DNA of 64,000 bases from Planctomycetes bacterium syqfu (GTDB taxonomy: Bacteria; Planctomycetota; Phycisphaerae; Phycisphaerales; Phycisphaeraceae), in contig CP087563.1 of assembly GCA_020974905.1 (NCBI GenBank), forward strand, positions 3,100,001 to 3,164,000, given 5' to 3'. Every line of letters starts with the position of its first letter. Within the stretch, counting starts at the first letter, position 1. The notes under the pieces were generated by a model. That model saw nothing but the letters and a program-made list of their open reading frames with translations, ran no database searches and had not been told where the DNA came from. Below, in pieces: positions 8,704 to 19,043 of the stretch. The translations under genes and the position numbers were made by a program.

Positions 8704-9296
8704 AATTCGCTGCGATTGATTTCGAGACCGCCAATACTCACGACGAAAGCATTTGCGCCGCCGCTGTAGTAACCTTTGAAAATGATCAACTCCAAGAGTC
8801 GTTGTACTGGCTTGTTCGCCCACCCAAGGGCCATGGCTTTTTTCGGCCGGACTTCACCAATGTTCATGGCCTGACCCATCTGGACATTCGCAGTTCACCG
8901 GATTTCTCCATAATCGCCTCCGACTTCTTCAACTGTCTCGAAACTGCCGAATTGGTAATTGCTCACAACGCACAGTTTGACATACGGAAATTGCGTAGTA
9001 CGTCGAAGCATTTTGGCATCCAGTGCCCACCATTCACATACCTTTGCACTTACCGCCTCGCACGAAGAGTCTGGCCGACTTTGAAAAATCACCAACTCTC
9101 GACTGTTGCCACCCATATCGGTCATGACTTCGACCACCATCATGCTCAATCAGATGCAGAAGCAGCGGGACAGGCTTTGTTGGCCATGATGAAGCATCTG
9201 CATGTTAAGACGCCAGTAGAGTTAGCGCAGAGGGCCAATGTCAAGGTAATGAGCTTTGCCCAGGAAAAACAGCCTGTTCCACAACCGCAGACATAA
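8700..9296 (+). CDS. DnaQ-like 3'-5' exonuclease (DEDDh)
   Basis: A 198-residue protein with all three exonuclease motifs: ExoI AAIDFETA (Asp7, Glu9), ExoII AHNAQFD (near residue 90) and ExoIII HHAQSDAEAAG (His and Asp near residues 145-150). This is the DEDDh proofreading-type fold of the DNA polymerase III epsilon subunit and related stand-alone exonucleases. The short length and lack of a polymerase-binding tail suggest a stand-alone enzyme acting in repair or defence. It is divergent from the WYL regulator, whose candidate operator lies upstream, so control by WYL is plausible. Confidence 0.88.
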   Translation: MKFAAIDFETANTHDESICAAAVVTFENDQLQESLYWLVRPPKGHGFFRPDFTNVHGLTHLDIRSSPDFSIIASDFFNCLETAELVIAHNAQFDIRKLRSTSKHFGIQCPPFTYLCTYRLARRVWPTLKNHQLSTVATHIGHDFDHHHAQSDAEAAGQALLAMMKHLHVKTPVELAQRANVKVMSFAQEKQPVPQPQT

Positions 9297-9336
9297 TCCA
9301 ATCTTCCTAAAACAATTGGATCGCCCCCTATTTTTT
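9296..9336 (+). terminator. Weak terminator after the exonuclease gene
   Basis: ATCCAAT (9296-9302) and ATTGGAT (9315-9321) can form a 7-bp stem; a run of six T follows at 9331-9336, ten bases later. It begins at the last base of the exonuclease stop codon and lies between convergent genes. Confidence 0.35.
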
Positions 9337-9490
9337 CATCTTTCAACCACTGAGCAGAAAGTCCAAGAATGGCCATTATGTTCATTTGTAATGCTGCAAA
9401 ACCAAATCTAACCAAAACAATTGCAGTAGATGGTCTCAGAGCAATCAACCTGTAGCAGTATCGAAAATGCAACGGCCATGTGGTTAATTT

Positions 9491-10372
9491 TCAAACCTTC
9501 ACAGTGCCTGATTTAATTATTGTGTCTAATTCAAAGTGATCTGCAGCAGAATTTCCAGATATGCCAAAATTCATCGGTCTTTTACCAATACTATCTATGC
9601 CGTTTCCCAGTACGAAAATATTGTCATCTACCCGTATGTTTCGATCATGCATATCCGAAGGACTGACCTGTACCATTTGCAATTCGGGATATTCTGTTTT
9701 TGCATATTGTGCAATAGATATCAGCTTACCAACACTGTTTTTGGTTGTTATTAATATAATTTCTGAATCTTTATTTACGTGTCGTAAAAACAGATCAAAA
9801 AAGTCCTCGTTCAAATATCTATCAAAATAATGAAGCCTTTTACGTGTTGTTGCAATTACATTGCGCAATTTCATGTATGTTGTAAATGGTGTATTGGTTT
9901 CCAGTATTTCTGCTCCCCATTCTATCGGAATAGTCTCCAAAAGTTCAAATAATTGTTTTTTTCGTTTATCAAACAATTCCACATGAATGTCCCGGCCCAT
10001 TTTCGTGTTTATTTTTTCAGTGTGATTTACTAGTTTTATCATTTCCCCTACAACAAATATTGGAATTTTATTTATTTCTTGCGCTTCTCTCCTGTAAAAT
10101 AAATCCTGAGAGAATTTGGCATATTTAACTACATTGTCTTGCCATGCGCGAATCCCTGGCTCTACCAAGACAATTGCACATCGTAATTCAGACGCACTGA
10201 TTTCACCTTTCTTTTGAAGCAATTCTTCTATAGGCTTAACCAGTAGTCCATACTCATATATAATTTCGTATCTTTGTTGCAACTTGTCGTTGTGCATGAT
10301 ATACCCCATTCTGGCAATCAATAACATTTGTCCTTCACGTCCATCTGGCAATGCATTTATGTTTCGTTGCAT
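9491..10372 (-). CDS. PLD-like protein of the defence operon
   Basis: A 293-residue protein. The C-terminal half resembles the second half of a phospholipase-D-like fold: a YFDRYLNEDF segment near residue 180, a strand SEIILITT, then DMHDRNIRVDDNIFVLGNGIDSIGK near residue 245. The His-x-Arg and G-N-G-x-D pattern is that of degenerate PLD (HKD) nucleases. Nuclease activity is not proven, because the lysine of H-x-K is replaced by Arg. It starts with AAAGGAAA before the ATG, 14 bases after the broken ATPase gene, and is last in the minus-strand operon. It is probably the effector partner of that ATPase. Confidence 0.55.
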   Translation of the reverse strand: MQRNINALPDGREGQMLLIARMGYIMHNDKLQQRYEIIYEYGLLVKPIEELLQKKGEISASELRCAIVLVEPGIRAWQDNVVKYAKFSQDLFYRREAQEINKIPIFVVGEMIKLVNHTEKINTKMGRDIHVELFDKRKKQLFELLETIPIEWGAEILETNTPFTTYMKLRNVIATTRKRLHYFDRYLNEDFFDLFLRHVNKDSEIILITTKNSVGKLISIAQYAKTEYPELQMVQVSPSDMHDRNIRVDDNIFVLGNGIDSIGKRPMNFGISGNSAADHFELDTIIKSGTVKV

Positions 10373-10386
10373 TTTCCTTTGTGAAC

Positions 10387-11858
10387 TTAAGGCTGTTTTG
10401 GTTTTGAAAGGGTCTCTTTCAATTTTTTTATTGCCTGAATGGCAGAAGCCAATTCTGTTCGTATCTCATGTTTTTCGGTGTTGTAGTGACTAAAAGTGTT
10501 GAGAACAAGGTCACGGTATTGCTCGACTTCGGAAATCAGTTGACCATTAGAATTTTCTAGATCAGGCTTTATTGCGTTCCAGAAATCCTCTGAAGTGTAT
10601 TTCTTTTGCTTTGCATGAAATCTGACTAATTTGCATTGCTTGTCGCAGTAGTTCCGGATGATCTTTTCAAAGGCGGATCGGGTATAGACAGCTGCGGCTT
10701 TATAGTCGGATGATTGTAGATGCGATTCGGCTTTATCCAGCAAATCATGATCATCGATGATATAGGGTATTTCGTAGCCCTTATTGGTTAGCTGGGCATA
10801 AAACTCCATCGTCTTCCATCCGGACTTATGATCCAAGTAAGTTTTTGCGTATTCAAACCACGGCTTGTCGTAGGTGGTAATGAATATCTGGTAATCGCCG
10901 AAATGCTCGTCGAGGATTTTCAACAGTGGGAGACGGTTTGCAATATCGAGGCCAATGAAGATGTCGTCCAAAAAGAGAATCTTGTGATCGATGCCCTGTG
11001 GGTGCCGTTTGATCATACCGAGATAGATGGAAATGGCTATTGCAGAAAGGCGTGCTTCGTTCAGAAATAGATGTGGGTCCTGGATTTTTTTACCTGCGTA
11101 ATCTACAGAAATATCCACCCGGGCATTCTCAAGACCGAGATAATCCTCTGTTGGACGAATCTGAGGGAAGGTCAGCCGGATATCAAGGTTATGCTCAAAG
11201 GTATCTAGAATCGGCTTGGCGTGCCTAAGTATATATTCGAGGCTTGTAGGCTTAAATATTTCACCGAAGGCTTTGTTGAAGGTTTTCAAGGCGGCATTGA
11301 CTGCCGAACGTTTCCGGTTGATGGGATAGGCGCGTCCGGTAGTTTTGGAAATTTCCTCATTCAGTTCCGTCCAAAGTTCGCCCAGTTCCTTCCCTCCAGT
11401 CAAGGAATATTTGAAATGGCGAAGAACTCCGTTCACCAACATATCAATAAGATTGATGCTGTCGCCTCTTTTTAGATGGTGAATATTCAGCATGTGCCTG
11501 TAGGTTAGAAAGCTTTTAAGTTTGCATCCCGGATCAGTGTGTCGGAATCTTCACCGTGATAATGGCCGGATGCGGCAGCATGATATTCTTTCTGAATACC
11601 AGTTTTTTCACTATTGGGCTTCAACGTAACCTTTATTTTTCCAGATCCCTGGTCGGATTCTTCAATGAAAATATTTTCCAGCGCCGTAAAATTGATCTCC
11701 TCTGCCGACGATTGGAAGAAATCCTTTAACGCATAATAGAGCGAGCTCTTGCCGCTACCATTTTCACCGTAAATGAATACATTTTTGCCTCCGAACTTTA
11801 GCTTATGCGTGCCGAAGAATGCTTTGTAATTGGTGATTTCGACGGACTGAATCTTCAT
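10387..11858 (-). pseudogene. SMC-like AAA/ABC ATPase, split by a one-base frameshift
   Basis: The N-terminal part (11505-11858) holds MKIQSVEITNYKAF and Walker A YGENGSGKSS, then runs into a stop after DANLKAF. The rest (10387-11493) holds an LNEARLSAIAISIYLG signature and Walker B ILFLDDIFIGLD. Reading one base back at the AAAA run near 11516 gives LKSFLTYRHMLNIHH without interruption. Adding one base to the whole interval gives exactly 491 codons. It is an RecF/SMC-like defence ATPase, and the C-terminal ~120 residues may carry a helical effector domain. The break may be a real deletion, a sequencing error or, less likely, programmed frameshifting. Confidence 0.8.
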
Positions 11859-11950
11859 TTTTCATTCTTTCCTTGTCTCTTGAATAATTCAATCTGCTTC
11901 AGTTCATGCTCTACCTTGGCAAGATGACTTTTCCGCTTCAATCCGCTCAT
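11855..11950 (-). CDS. Possible 31-residue coupled protein
   Basis: A short frame beginning MSGLKRKSHLAKVEHE, rich in Lys and Glu with a heptad-like pattern, suggesting a helix. Its TGA overlaps the ATG of the ATPase gene (ATGA), as expected of a coupled operon gene. No strong ribosome site precedes it. It fills the otherwise odd 217-base gap between the methyltransferase and the ATPase. An upstream frame (12023 downward) may be part of a longer degraded version. Confidence 0.35.
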   Translation of the reverse strand: MSGLKRKSHLAKVEHELKQIELFKRQGKNEK

Positions 11951-12075
11951 TGGCTGTTGCCGTATTTTTATATTCCACATGTACCTTAGTTTTGGCTGCT
12001 TCGCGTGGAGATACAACCATCATAAACGAGCAGGTCGCATTCCAATTCGTTTTTATTCGTGTACTCTCGTTGTTC

Positions 12076-15000
12076 TTACTTTTTCAGGGCATCGCGGATA
12101 ATGCGAACCTCTTCGACACTGTCGAGGGTTTCAAGGTGGTTGCGAACGGGATGATTCGGATCGTAGAGCCGCTCGAATTCCCGCTGGATCACTGCCAGCT
12201 TTTCCTCCTCGCTCATAGCATTCGTTAACGGCGTCAGTTCTCCCAGATGAGGTAGAATCTCCTTGCCCGCCGCCTTGATCTCTTTAGGAAAGTAGAGTTC
12301 GTAAACCACACCATTAACCAACTCTCTAAAGTACATACAAACAAGCTTGGAGCAACTGTCATTCTTATGCAGAAAAATCAAATAATCGGACAGCTTTTTA
12401 CAATCGTTAGATTCCTCCCAAGAATCTTCATTCGGCAACGGCAAATAGTTCAACATATGCTTTGTAAAGTTAATTCCCTGATTATAGCTCGAACCTCGAT
12501 ACTTTTCTTTTATATAAAAGAATGGAAGTTCGGCATTAACAACCAAATGTAAAAAATACAACCTTTGAAGTTTGGGAGAGGTTACAACCAACGTTGATTT
12601 CCCGGGTATTATTTGACCACTTTCATCAATGCTAGCATCTAACAGAGTGAGGCCCTTGACTATTAGTTTAGGAACAAGAGATCTTTTGCTATATGCTCCA
12701 GAAAACATGATCAGGAATTCATCACGTTCCACATAGGGAGATATATATTTATCCTTGAGGTACGTCATCGGAGAACTTCCCCAACGGTTCGAATACTTCC
12801 CAGTTATTCCAGTGTTCACAACTTTTAATTGTGAACTTGTTAAATGGAAATCTGCACCGCCATCTTTGAGGATTTTCTTCAATTCATAAGCATTAGATGT
12901 TGCACATGCATTTTCACATTCTGCAATATCCATGAGCTTTCTTTCTATTTTATCAAGCCTAGAAATAAAACTTATATGTTCACTAAAAAGATAGTCAAAT
13001 GCATATGGATCAGACAAGGCTGCTGGACTTACTTCACCAATTTTATCAACTTGGCCATTATGAATTCGCCCGGTTGAGAATGAATTCGTATAACCATTTT
13101 TAATTGCAGTAATTACAGCATCAACCTTGGCCGTCTCAAATACTTCACGACCTGCCTCGACAAGGAGTATGAGTTTATCATGTACGTGCTGTCTTAATGC
13201 TGCTCCAAAGGGCTTTGAGAGCCACTTATCAGGTGTTATGAATATCATGCAAGCTTCGGGACGAACCAGAGATAAAGACTGCTCGAAAAACGCAATGTAT
13301 ATATCCCAATTCCCACGCGTTAATTGAAATTTATTCTTGAGCTCTTCTCGCATTTTATTCATATTCATCCGTGCCATACTTTCAGAATCTATATATGGCG
13401 GATTACCGATAACGATATCAAATCCACTTTTCTGCTTGAACACCTCAGGAAAGTTGAGCTTCCAAAGAAACCAAGGCTTTTCTCCAGTAGTTTTGTAATT
13501 GGCAAGTTTGGCAAGAGCATCGATCTTTTTCTGTTCGACCAGTGTCGCTTCAATTAACTCCCATTCAATTCGGGTGATTTCACCGCGTAGGTCCCGTTTT
13601 TCTTTCGGTGATGAGACATTAAAATATCGCTGATGTAGCTCTTCAAGCTGTTTGGCTTTCCTGCAAGCTTCATTTCTCAGGTCAAAGAGACCGTCAGCTT
13701 GGGCAGCCTTTTCGGTCGACAGTTTTTTCTCCTGCCGCACAATCTTTTTGAGCGCCTTGTCAATTTCGTTCAACTCAGCATCATACTGTGCGTCCAGCTC
13801 TTTGTTTCCAGCGTTGCGTGCAGTACGGAAGTTGGTCCAGGCAACAGCCTGTTTCTGTTTCAAGTCAGCTTTTTCGCGTGCCAGCGAATCATCTTCATCC
13901 TCAATAAACGCATCATCAAACAACTTCACACCCTCATATTCCTCAATCAAAGAGTTGCCCTGCATGATTTTGTAGTCGAGGTTGGGTAGCGCATCAATAG
14001 AACTGTAGTCGTCCTCATCTACCACCAGCGACAGCCAGAGGCGCAAGCGGGCGATATCGATGGCGGAGGGGTCAATGTCCACTCCATAGATACTGTGACC
14101 AATGGTGTGTTTTTTCAGATCATAGGGACGCAATCGTTTAGCTTCAGGCAGGTACGGGGCGAGCGCCTGGCGGGCATGCAGAATCTCATGCAGCATACCG
14201 ACTGGGAAGGCTCCGGAACCGATGGCTGGGTCGCATATTTTAATATTGGCAAGCTTATCATCAATCAGCTCCGCATGGGTGCGAATTCTTTTCGGCAGCT
14301 TTAAGGCGTTGTCGTCGGTCTCTTTGCCATTTTCCAGAATGCGTTGGTCGTTTTCGATGGCAAAGATGCCTTTTCGCACCAGTGTTTCGATATACGTTTT
14401 CGGAATCGCTGTCACTGTATTATCACCGACTTCACCGTTGAGATAATGAATCAGCGATTCTTGACACATGTAGTGAACAATTTCACGCGGAGTGTAGAAG
14501 GCCCCTTTGGATTTACGTTCAGTAATGTCGAGCATGTTCTCGAAGACCTTACCCAGCATTTCGGGATCGACCGCCACCTCTTTTTCGAGTGGTTCGTCTT
14601 CCTTGATGGTGAAATTATAGCGGTCGAAGACATCCAGAATACCGGTACCTTTGTCACCCGCCTTAGTCTTTTCCTCGTTGGAAAAGATGGTGTTAGGGAT
14701 TTCCACCCGGATTTTCTGCCAGTCATAGTCTGCTTCAAACAGACCACCATTCAGGAACGGTATTTTGCAGTCAAATTTTTTATAGTAACTCGGGTCAAAC
14801 TGATCCTTACGGTCATTAGCCAAGGCTTCATAGAAAAGGTATTGCAGCTTTTCAACATAGTAATTTTGATCGGCTTGATCCGCATCCGCAAAAAGCTTCT
14901 GTAGAAAACGGCGCTCACCTTTCCCCCAATCATCACCGTCCTTGACACCTAACCATCCTTTTTTCTGGAGGAAGTATAGAAAGACAATTTGTCCAAGCAG

Positions 15001-15720
15001 TTTTTTGGCAAACTTGGCGACAATTTGTTCTCGCTTATCTACGTCAGTTTGCTGCTGAAAATAAGCCTGTTTCTGCAGTACTTCGGAGAGGCGGACGAAA
15101 AGATTTTTGTATTGCTCAAAAAATTCTTTGGTAACTTTTTCGACGGAAAAAGCTTTTTCAATATCCTCCACTGTCGGATTGGCATAATCCATCGCGAGCA
15201 GGTCAACCAGCTGTGCCTGGGCTGTGTGGCTGTTTTCGTGTTCACCGACCAGAAAGGAATAGCGTTTGGCAGGAGTGAGTTCTTTTCCGAGTTTCACCTT
15301 GCCACGCTTTTCATCCAGCTTGGCAGTGTGCTCAATCTTTACATAAGAGAATCGCCAGTCTGCGCCGTTATCTTCTTTGGCGTAGAAGGCAATCAAAGCA
15401 TGGTCCTTGTTGCCGAATTTTAGCATGCGGCTTACGGCAAAGCTGCGTAGTGCGGTGCGGGCGCGATCAAGCTTGGAGAGCGATTTAACTTCGACCACAT
15501 AGAGATCCATCTCGATTTCTTCAGAATCGATGTATTCTCCGACGCGCCAGTATTGGTTGATGTGTTGCTTGAAAGCGTCCGGTACCGTATTGCCACTGTA
15601 ATGATTATCCCGCGATTCCACATCATTTAGTAGATTGCGCAAAAAATGAGTATAGTTTTCGCGGTCGAATATGCTCTGGAAAAGTGTGCTGATCTGTTCA
15701 GCAGCCTGTTTTTTATTCAT
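12076..15720 (-). CDS. Eco57I-type DNA adenine methyltransferase (possible restriction-modification)
   Basis: A 1214-residue protein. Methylase motif I is DPAIGSGAF (497-505); AFYTPREIV precedes it near 407-415; motif IV is IGNPPYI (771-777), the N6-adenine signature. A highly charged coiled-coil insert covers about 610-740, and the C-terminal ~400 residues resemble a target-recognition region. Near the N-terminus, MDLYVVEVKS has an E-x-K (77-79) that could belong to a PD-(D/E)XK nuclease. A type IIG-like or BREX-PglX-like enzyme is possible. The adjacent helicase suggests a translocating restriction complex split over two chains, as in type ISP or type I systems. The gene looks intact. Confidence 0.85.
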   Translation of the reverse strand: MNKKQAAEQISTLFQSIFDRENYTHFLRNLLNDVESRDNHYSGNTVPDAFKQHINQYWRVGEYIDSEEIEMDLYVVEVKSLSKLDRARTALRSFAVSRMLKFGNKDHALIAFYAKEDNGADWRFSYVKIEHTAKLDEKRGKVKLGKELTPAKRYSFLVGEHENSHTAQAQLVDLLAMDYANPTVEDIEKAFSVEKVTKEFFEQYKNLFVRLSEVLQKQAYFQQQTDVDKREQIVAKFAKKLLGQIVFLYFLQKKGWLGVKDGDDWGKGERRFLQKLFADADQADQNYYVEKLQYLFYEALANDRKDQFDPSYYKKFDCKIPFLNGGLFEADYDWQKIRVEIPNTIFSNEEKTKAGDKGTGILDVFDRYNFTIKEDEPLEKEVAVDPEMLGKVFENMLDITERKSKGAFYTPREIVHYMCQESLIHYLNGEVGDNTVTAIPKTYIETLVRKGIFAIENDQRILENGKETDDNALKLPKRIRTHAELIDDKLANIKICDPAIGSGAFPVGMLHEILHARQALAPYLPEAKRLRPYDLKKHTIGHSIYGVDIDPSAIDIARLRLWLSLVVDEDDYSSIDALPNLDYKIMQGNSLIEEYEGVKLFDDAFIEDEDDSLAREKADLKQKQAVAWTNFRTARNAGNKELDAQYDAELNEIDKALKKIVRQEKKLSTEKAAQADGLFDLRNEACRKAKQLEELHQRYFNVSSPKEKRDLRGEITRIEWELIEATLVEQKKIDALAKLANYKTTGEKPWFLWKLNFPEVFKQKSGFDIVIGNPPYIDSESMARMNMNKMREELKNKFQLTRGNWDIYIAFFEQSLSLVRPEACMIFITPDKWLSKPFGAALRQHVHDKLILLVEAGREVFETAKVDAVITAIKNGYTNSFSTGRIHNGQVDKIGEVSPAALSDPYAFDYLFSEHISFISRLDKIERKLMDIAECENACATSNAYELKKILKDGGADFHLTSSQLKVVNTGITGKYSNRWGSSPMTYLKDKYISPYVERDEFLIMFSGAYSKRSLVPKLIVKGLTLLDASIDESGQIIPGKSTLVVTSPKLQRLYFLHLVVNAELPFFYIKEKYRGSSYNQGINFTKHMLNYLPLPNEDSWEESNDCKKLSDYLIFLHKNDSCSKLVCMYFRELVNGVVYELYFPKEIKAAGKEILPHLGELTPLTNAMSEEEKLAVIQREFERLYDPNHPVRNHLETLDSVEEVRIIRDALKK

Positions 15721-15740
15721 AACTCAAATTCCATTTTTGT

Positions 15741-15818
15741 AACCACAGTTAGACGCCGATGGACACGGATGTTCTTGTATTTGCATAGGCATTCACTAAT
15801 CCGTGTTCATCTGTGGTT
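15741..15818. repeat. AACCACAG-bounded palindromic element (copy 1)
   Basis: It begins AACCACAG and ends CTGTGGTT. The inner arms, GACACGGAT and ATCCGTGTTC, also pair, giving one long imperfect hairpin. It overlaps the stop codon of the helicase gene, so the last residues ENHR come from the repeat. A second element with the same ends lies at 26699-26787. Similar ACCACAG intergenic palindromes are common in environmental bacterial genomes. Confidence 0.6.
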
Positions 15819-18800
15819 CTCTCGGTGATATACCGAAAGAATGATTTCCCGCTTATTGATCCGTTTATTTCGCCCTGGTTCCTGTTTCTCAATCACCCGA
15901 ATGTGTTTATGCAAGATGGCAAGCATTTCTAATGGATCGACAGTTTTCTCAAATTCCTTTTTCAGCGACTGAGCCACCTTTTTGGCTATGGAACCCTGCT
16001 TGATCATGTAGCGAACACCGGTAAGGAATTCTTCATCAAGGTCGGTAAACTTTTTGCAATTTTTGAAGGCTGGATCTTTGAGGCGTGTTTCCACATACTT
16101 TATATTGGAGCGTCCGCCTTTCGCCTGCAGGATTGGGACGTCGCTCTGCATCGTATCCTGTTCGAATCGCTGTTTGTTGATTTCGAGCAGATGGTAATAG
16201 TTTTCCGGAATAGCTGTGCGTTTTGTATCCGGTTCGCATTCGGCTAGCGATGCAGCCTCGAAGAAAGTAACTTCAGATGCCTTCCCATTCTGGTTCAGGT
16301 AGAACTTTTTCAGTTTGCCAATTCGGAAAAAAGTTAGCAGTTGCTCCTGTTCAAGGCCATCGGGAGTGGAACCGCTACGGGTTTTTTTCGGAAGGCGTTT
16401 GATCTTTTCGAAGAGATCGGGATCTTCATCACGCAACTTGCGCATCATGTCCAGATATTTAAGCTCGGAGTCGCCTTCGCCGTCTTCACCAGTGTAGGTA
16501 CTTTTGCGGTTGAGGGTATCGAACAGCTCCTGGCTGCCGATCTCTTCACCGTCGGAGAGATATTTGGCATCTTCACCAAGGATATGATGGAACATCTGGA
16601 TTTTATTGAGAATGTTGAGCTCCAAGCCAAGGTGTTCATCGGCCTGGGTGGTCGGGAAAAAGTTGAATATGTGAATATCACTAAACGCTGATCCCAGTCG
16701 GTTAACACGTCCGGCACGCTGCAAGACACGGGTTGGGTTCCATGGGAGGTCATAGTTAACCAATGTGTTACTGCGATGTAGATTTATCCCCTCCGCCAGA
16801 ATGTCGGTGGTGATCAGAATGCGGATTTCATCTTCTTGTTCTTTTTCGTTCGGATCGTAATTGGCGCGAATCATTTCTCGGGCAATAGAACTATTGTGAA
16901 GTTGTGGGGTTACTCCAAAGCGTCCGCCCTGGCTACTGAAGAAGAGCACCTTGCCTGCCCATTCTTTATTCAGCCGTATAAAAAGATAATCGCCGGTCTC
17001 CTTGGATTCGGTAAATACAACCAGTTTGTTTTTGCTTAGGATGGAATCCTTGTGCAGAAGTGAAACAAAACGATCCAGTTTTGGGTCTTCGGTGACGGGA
17101 TCCCACAACTGTTTGAGTTCTCTCAGCAATTCCAGATCATGTGCCAGATCATCACGGAACTTATTGTTAAAATCATCCTGTTTGTACTTATGCGCTTTTT
17201 CCTCTTCGACCAGTTGTTCTAGCTTTTCAAAGTCATCGTTATCAAGCAGGTCATATACATCGACACTATTGCTGATATAGACTATTCCTTTGTCCAACAT
17301 TTCAATAAAGCGCTCGGATGACTGAATGAAACGGTCCAATGTCTGGCGGAATGCAAAGAAGCTGCTTTCCAGACGTTTGATCAGGACGCCTTTCATAAAG
17401 GCTCCGATGTTGCGCTGCTGCTGACGTTCAAACTCGGTCAATTGCTTTTCGCCCACGTAATAGAGCAGTGGTGTGTAGCGCGCATAACGGAAATCCAGCA
17501 AAAGTTCGATGCTCTGATTAAATACCTGTTCAATAGCTCCATCAAAACAGTAAGTGATACGCTCGGGATCCTGAATTTCCGGGAAGACAAGCCCCTGGCT
17601 TTCTGTATCCTTCTTGAAGTAAGTCAAAACATCGGTTCGAGTACGGCGAACCATGACATGCTTGAGGACACGTTCTCTGATTTCTTTGGAAACTTCTTTG
17701 AGAGCCATCCGGTATTCGGGATCGGACTTATCCAGGTCTTTGTAGCGGCCTCGCAGCCCTTTGAAGAATTCTTCGAGGTTTGGAATGCCCGGAATGGTTG
17801 AGTTGCGAGACGCCTGAAACAGCTTCAACTGGGAAAATACATCATCGATCGTGTTGTTGATCGGTGTTGCCGTTAACAGAATCACTTTCTTACCTCGGCA
17901 TATATCAAGCAGGTCGGCATAAGCCTGGGTGTTCTCGTTACGAAAACGGTGGGCCTCATCGACAACAACATAATCGAAGCGATCGATTCCAAACTTAACT
18001 ATGTGATTGAGTTTGCCGAGCGATTCCACCTTGGCGGCAACCTTGAAGTTGTGAAGGCTGGATTCCCAATAATGCTTCAGGACGGGCGGGCAAATGACGA
18101 GAATGCGCCCATGAACCTGCTGGAGAAGCTGGGCTGCAATAAATGTTTTCCCGAGCCCTACGACATCGGCCAGAAATACGCCGTTGTACTCTTCCAGTTT
18201 CTTAAGAGCCTGAATAACAGCCTGCTTCTGATATTGAAGATCCATAAATCCATCAGGCAAAAAACTGATGATAGAGTCCTGAAGGTTAATATCCTCCTGC
18301 ATGTATTCATAAACGAGTTTCAGATAGAGTTCATAGGGTGTAATTTGATCATTGAGCCAGGTATTGTTCTGAACAGCATCTACAAAATCCTGCGACACAT
18401 CGACCGATTGTGCCCAAAGTTCTTCAAACTGATTTTGAGCAAACTCAACATTGTGACGTTGGCGTAGCTCTACATTGAATTCTCGATTGGCAACCAAGCC
18501 GGAGTGAGAAAAATTACTAGAGCCAGTAACAACAAAACCATAATCGCGGTCATCGGGTGCAAATCGTCCTATATAAACCTTGGCGTGAATATTTTTGGTT
18601 GGAAACGCTCGGATCTCCAGTTTTCTACCGTTGCCCCCGCTTTGTCGGTCTGTTTCTGCATGATTACACTCGGTTTGGAGGAATTCAATAAAAGCCTTCA
18701 GACCGAGCTCAAGCTTGCTGTCTGTCTCTGAAGACTCCTCCACCTCTTGAACCAGATGCTCTTGGAATGTTCTCTTGGCATGACTATGTGATTCAAAGTC

Positions 18801-19043
18801 GAATACCGTCTGATTCTGAAACGAATCAATGATTTGGTAAGACTCATTGTCAATTCCAAGGCCTATCAAAATACGTGTTTTTTCGATGGGCGCAATCGAC
18901 TCATGAAGCTGATAAAATCCACTGGCCCGAAAGTAACCCACCAAAACATCGAAGAGACGGGTGTCCTTGAGAGTAGCTTTGAAACGATCAAGCAACGTCG
19001 AGCCAGGCTCATTTGTGAAAAATGTTAAATCAGAGTGGCTCAT
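15807..19043 (-). CDS. PLD-SNF2 helicase of the defence operon
   Basis: A 1078-residue protein. The N-terminal PLD domain has NIHAKVYIG (His153-x-Lys155) followed by GSSNFSHSGL near 174, a complete HKD-type nuclease motif. The SNF2/superfamily 2 core has Walker A ADVVGLGKT (292-300), VVDEAH (360-365), LTATPINN, and the helicase C domain with DILAEGINLHR and QRAGRVNRLGS. This fusion suits a DNA-translocating nuclease. It overlaps the HTH gene upstream by 4 bases (ATGA). Its C-terminus and stop lie inside a palindromic repeat. With the methyltransferase it recalls DISARM class 1 (DrmD/DrmMI) or type ISP enzymes, but drmA and drmB are absent. Confidence 0.87.
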   Translation of the reverse strand: MSHSDLTFFTNEPGSTLLDRFKATLKDTRLFDVLVGYFRASGFYQLHESIAPIEKTRILIGLGIDNESYQIIDSFQNQTVFDFESHSHAKRTFQEHLVQEVEESSETDSKLELGLKAFIEFLQTECNHAETDRQSGGNGRKLEIRAFPTKNIHAKVYIGRFAPDDRDYGFVVTGSSNFSHSGLVANREFNVELRQRHNVEFAQNQFEELWAQSVDVSQDFVDAVQNNTWLNDQITPYELYLKLVYEYMQEDINLQDSIISFLPDGFMDLQYQKQAVIQALKKLEEYNGVFLADVVGLGKTFIAAQLLQQVHGRILVICPPVLKHYWESSLHNFKVAAKVESLGKLNHIVKFGIDRFDYVVVDEAHRFRNENTQAYADLLDICRGKKVILLTATPINNTIDDVFSQLKLFQASRNSTIPGIPNLEEFFKGLRGRYKDLDKSDPEYRMALKEVSKEIRERVLKHVMVRRTRTDVLTYFKKDTESQGLVFPEIQDPERITYCFDGAIEQVFNQSIELLLDFRYARYTPLLYYVGEKQLTEFERQQQRNIGAFMKGVLIKRLESSFFAFRQTLDRFIQSSERFIEMLDKGIVYISNSVDVYDLLDNDDFEKLEQLVEEEKAHKYKQDDFNNKFRDDLAHDLELLRELKQLWDPVTEDPKLDRFVSLLHKDSILSKNKLVVFTESKETGDYLFIRLNKEWAGKVLFFSSQGGRFGVTPQLHNSSIAREMIRANYDPNEKEQEDEIRILITTDILAEGINLHRSNTLVNYDLPWNPTRVLQRAGRVNRLGSAFSDIHIFNFFPTTQADEHLGLELNILNKIQMFHHILGEDAKYLSDGEEIGSQELFDTLNRKSTYTGEDGEGDSELKYLDMMRKLRDEDPDLFEKIKRLPKKTRSGSTPDGLEQEQLLTFFRIGKLKKFYLNQNGKASEVTFFEAASLAECEPDTKRTAIPENYYHLLEINKQRFEQDTMQSDVPILQAKGGRSNIKYVETRLKDPAFKNCKKFTDLDEEFLTGVRYMIKQGSIAKKVAQSLKKEFEKTVDPLEMLAILHKHIRVIEKQEPGRNKRINKREIILSVYHRENHR

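Noticed and set aside
11516-11525. Programmed -1 frameshift in the ATPase gene
   Set aside because: The local C-TTA-AAA-G does not form a standard X-XXY-YYZ slippery heptamer and no clear downstream stimulatory structure was seen, so a deletion or sequencing error is simpler.
13652-15423. Plus-strand frames opposite the methyltransferase
   Set aside because: Ser/Phe-rich antisense shadows of a gene with clear methylase motifs.
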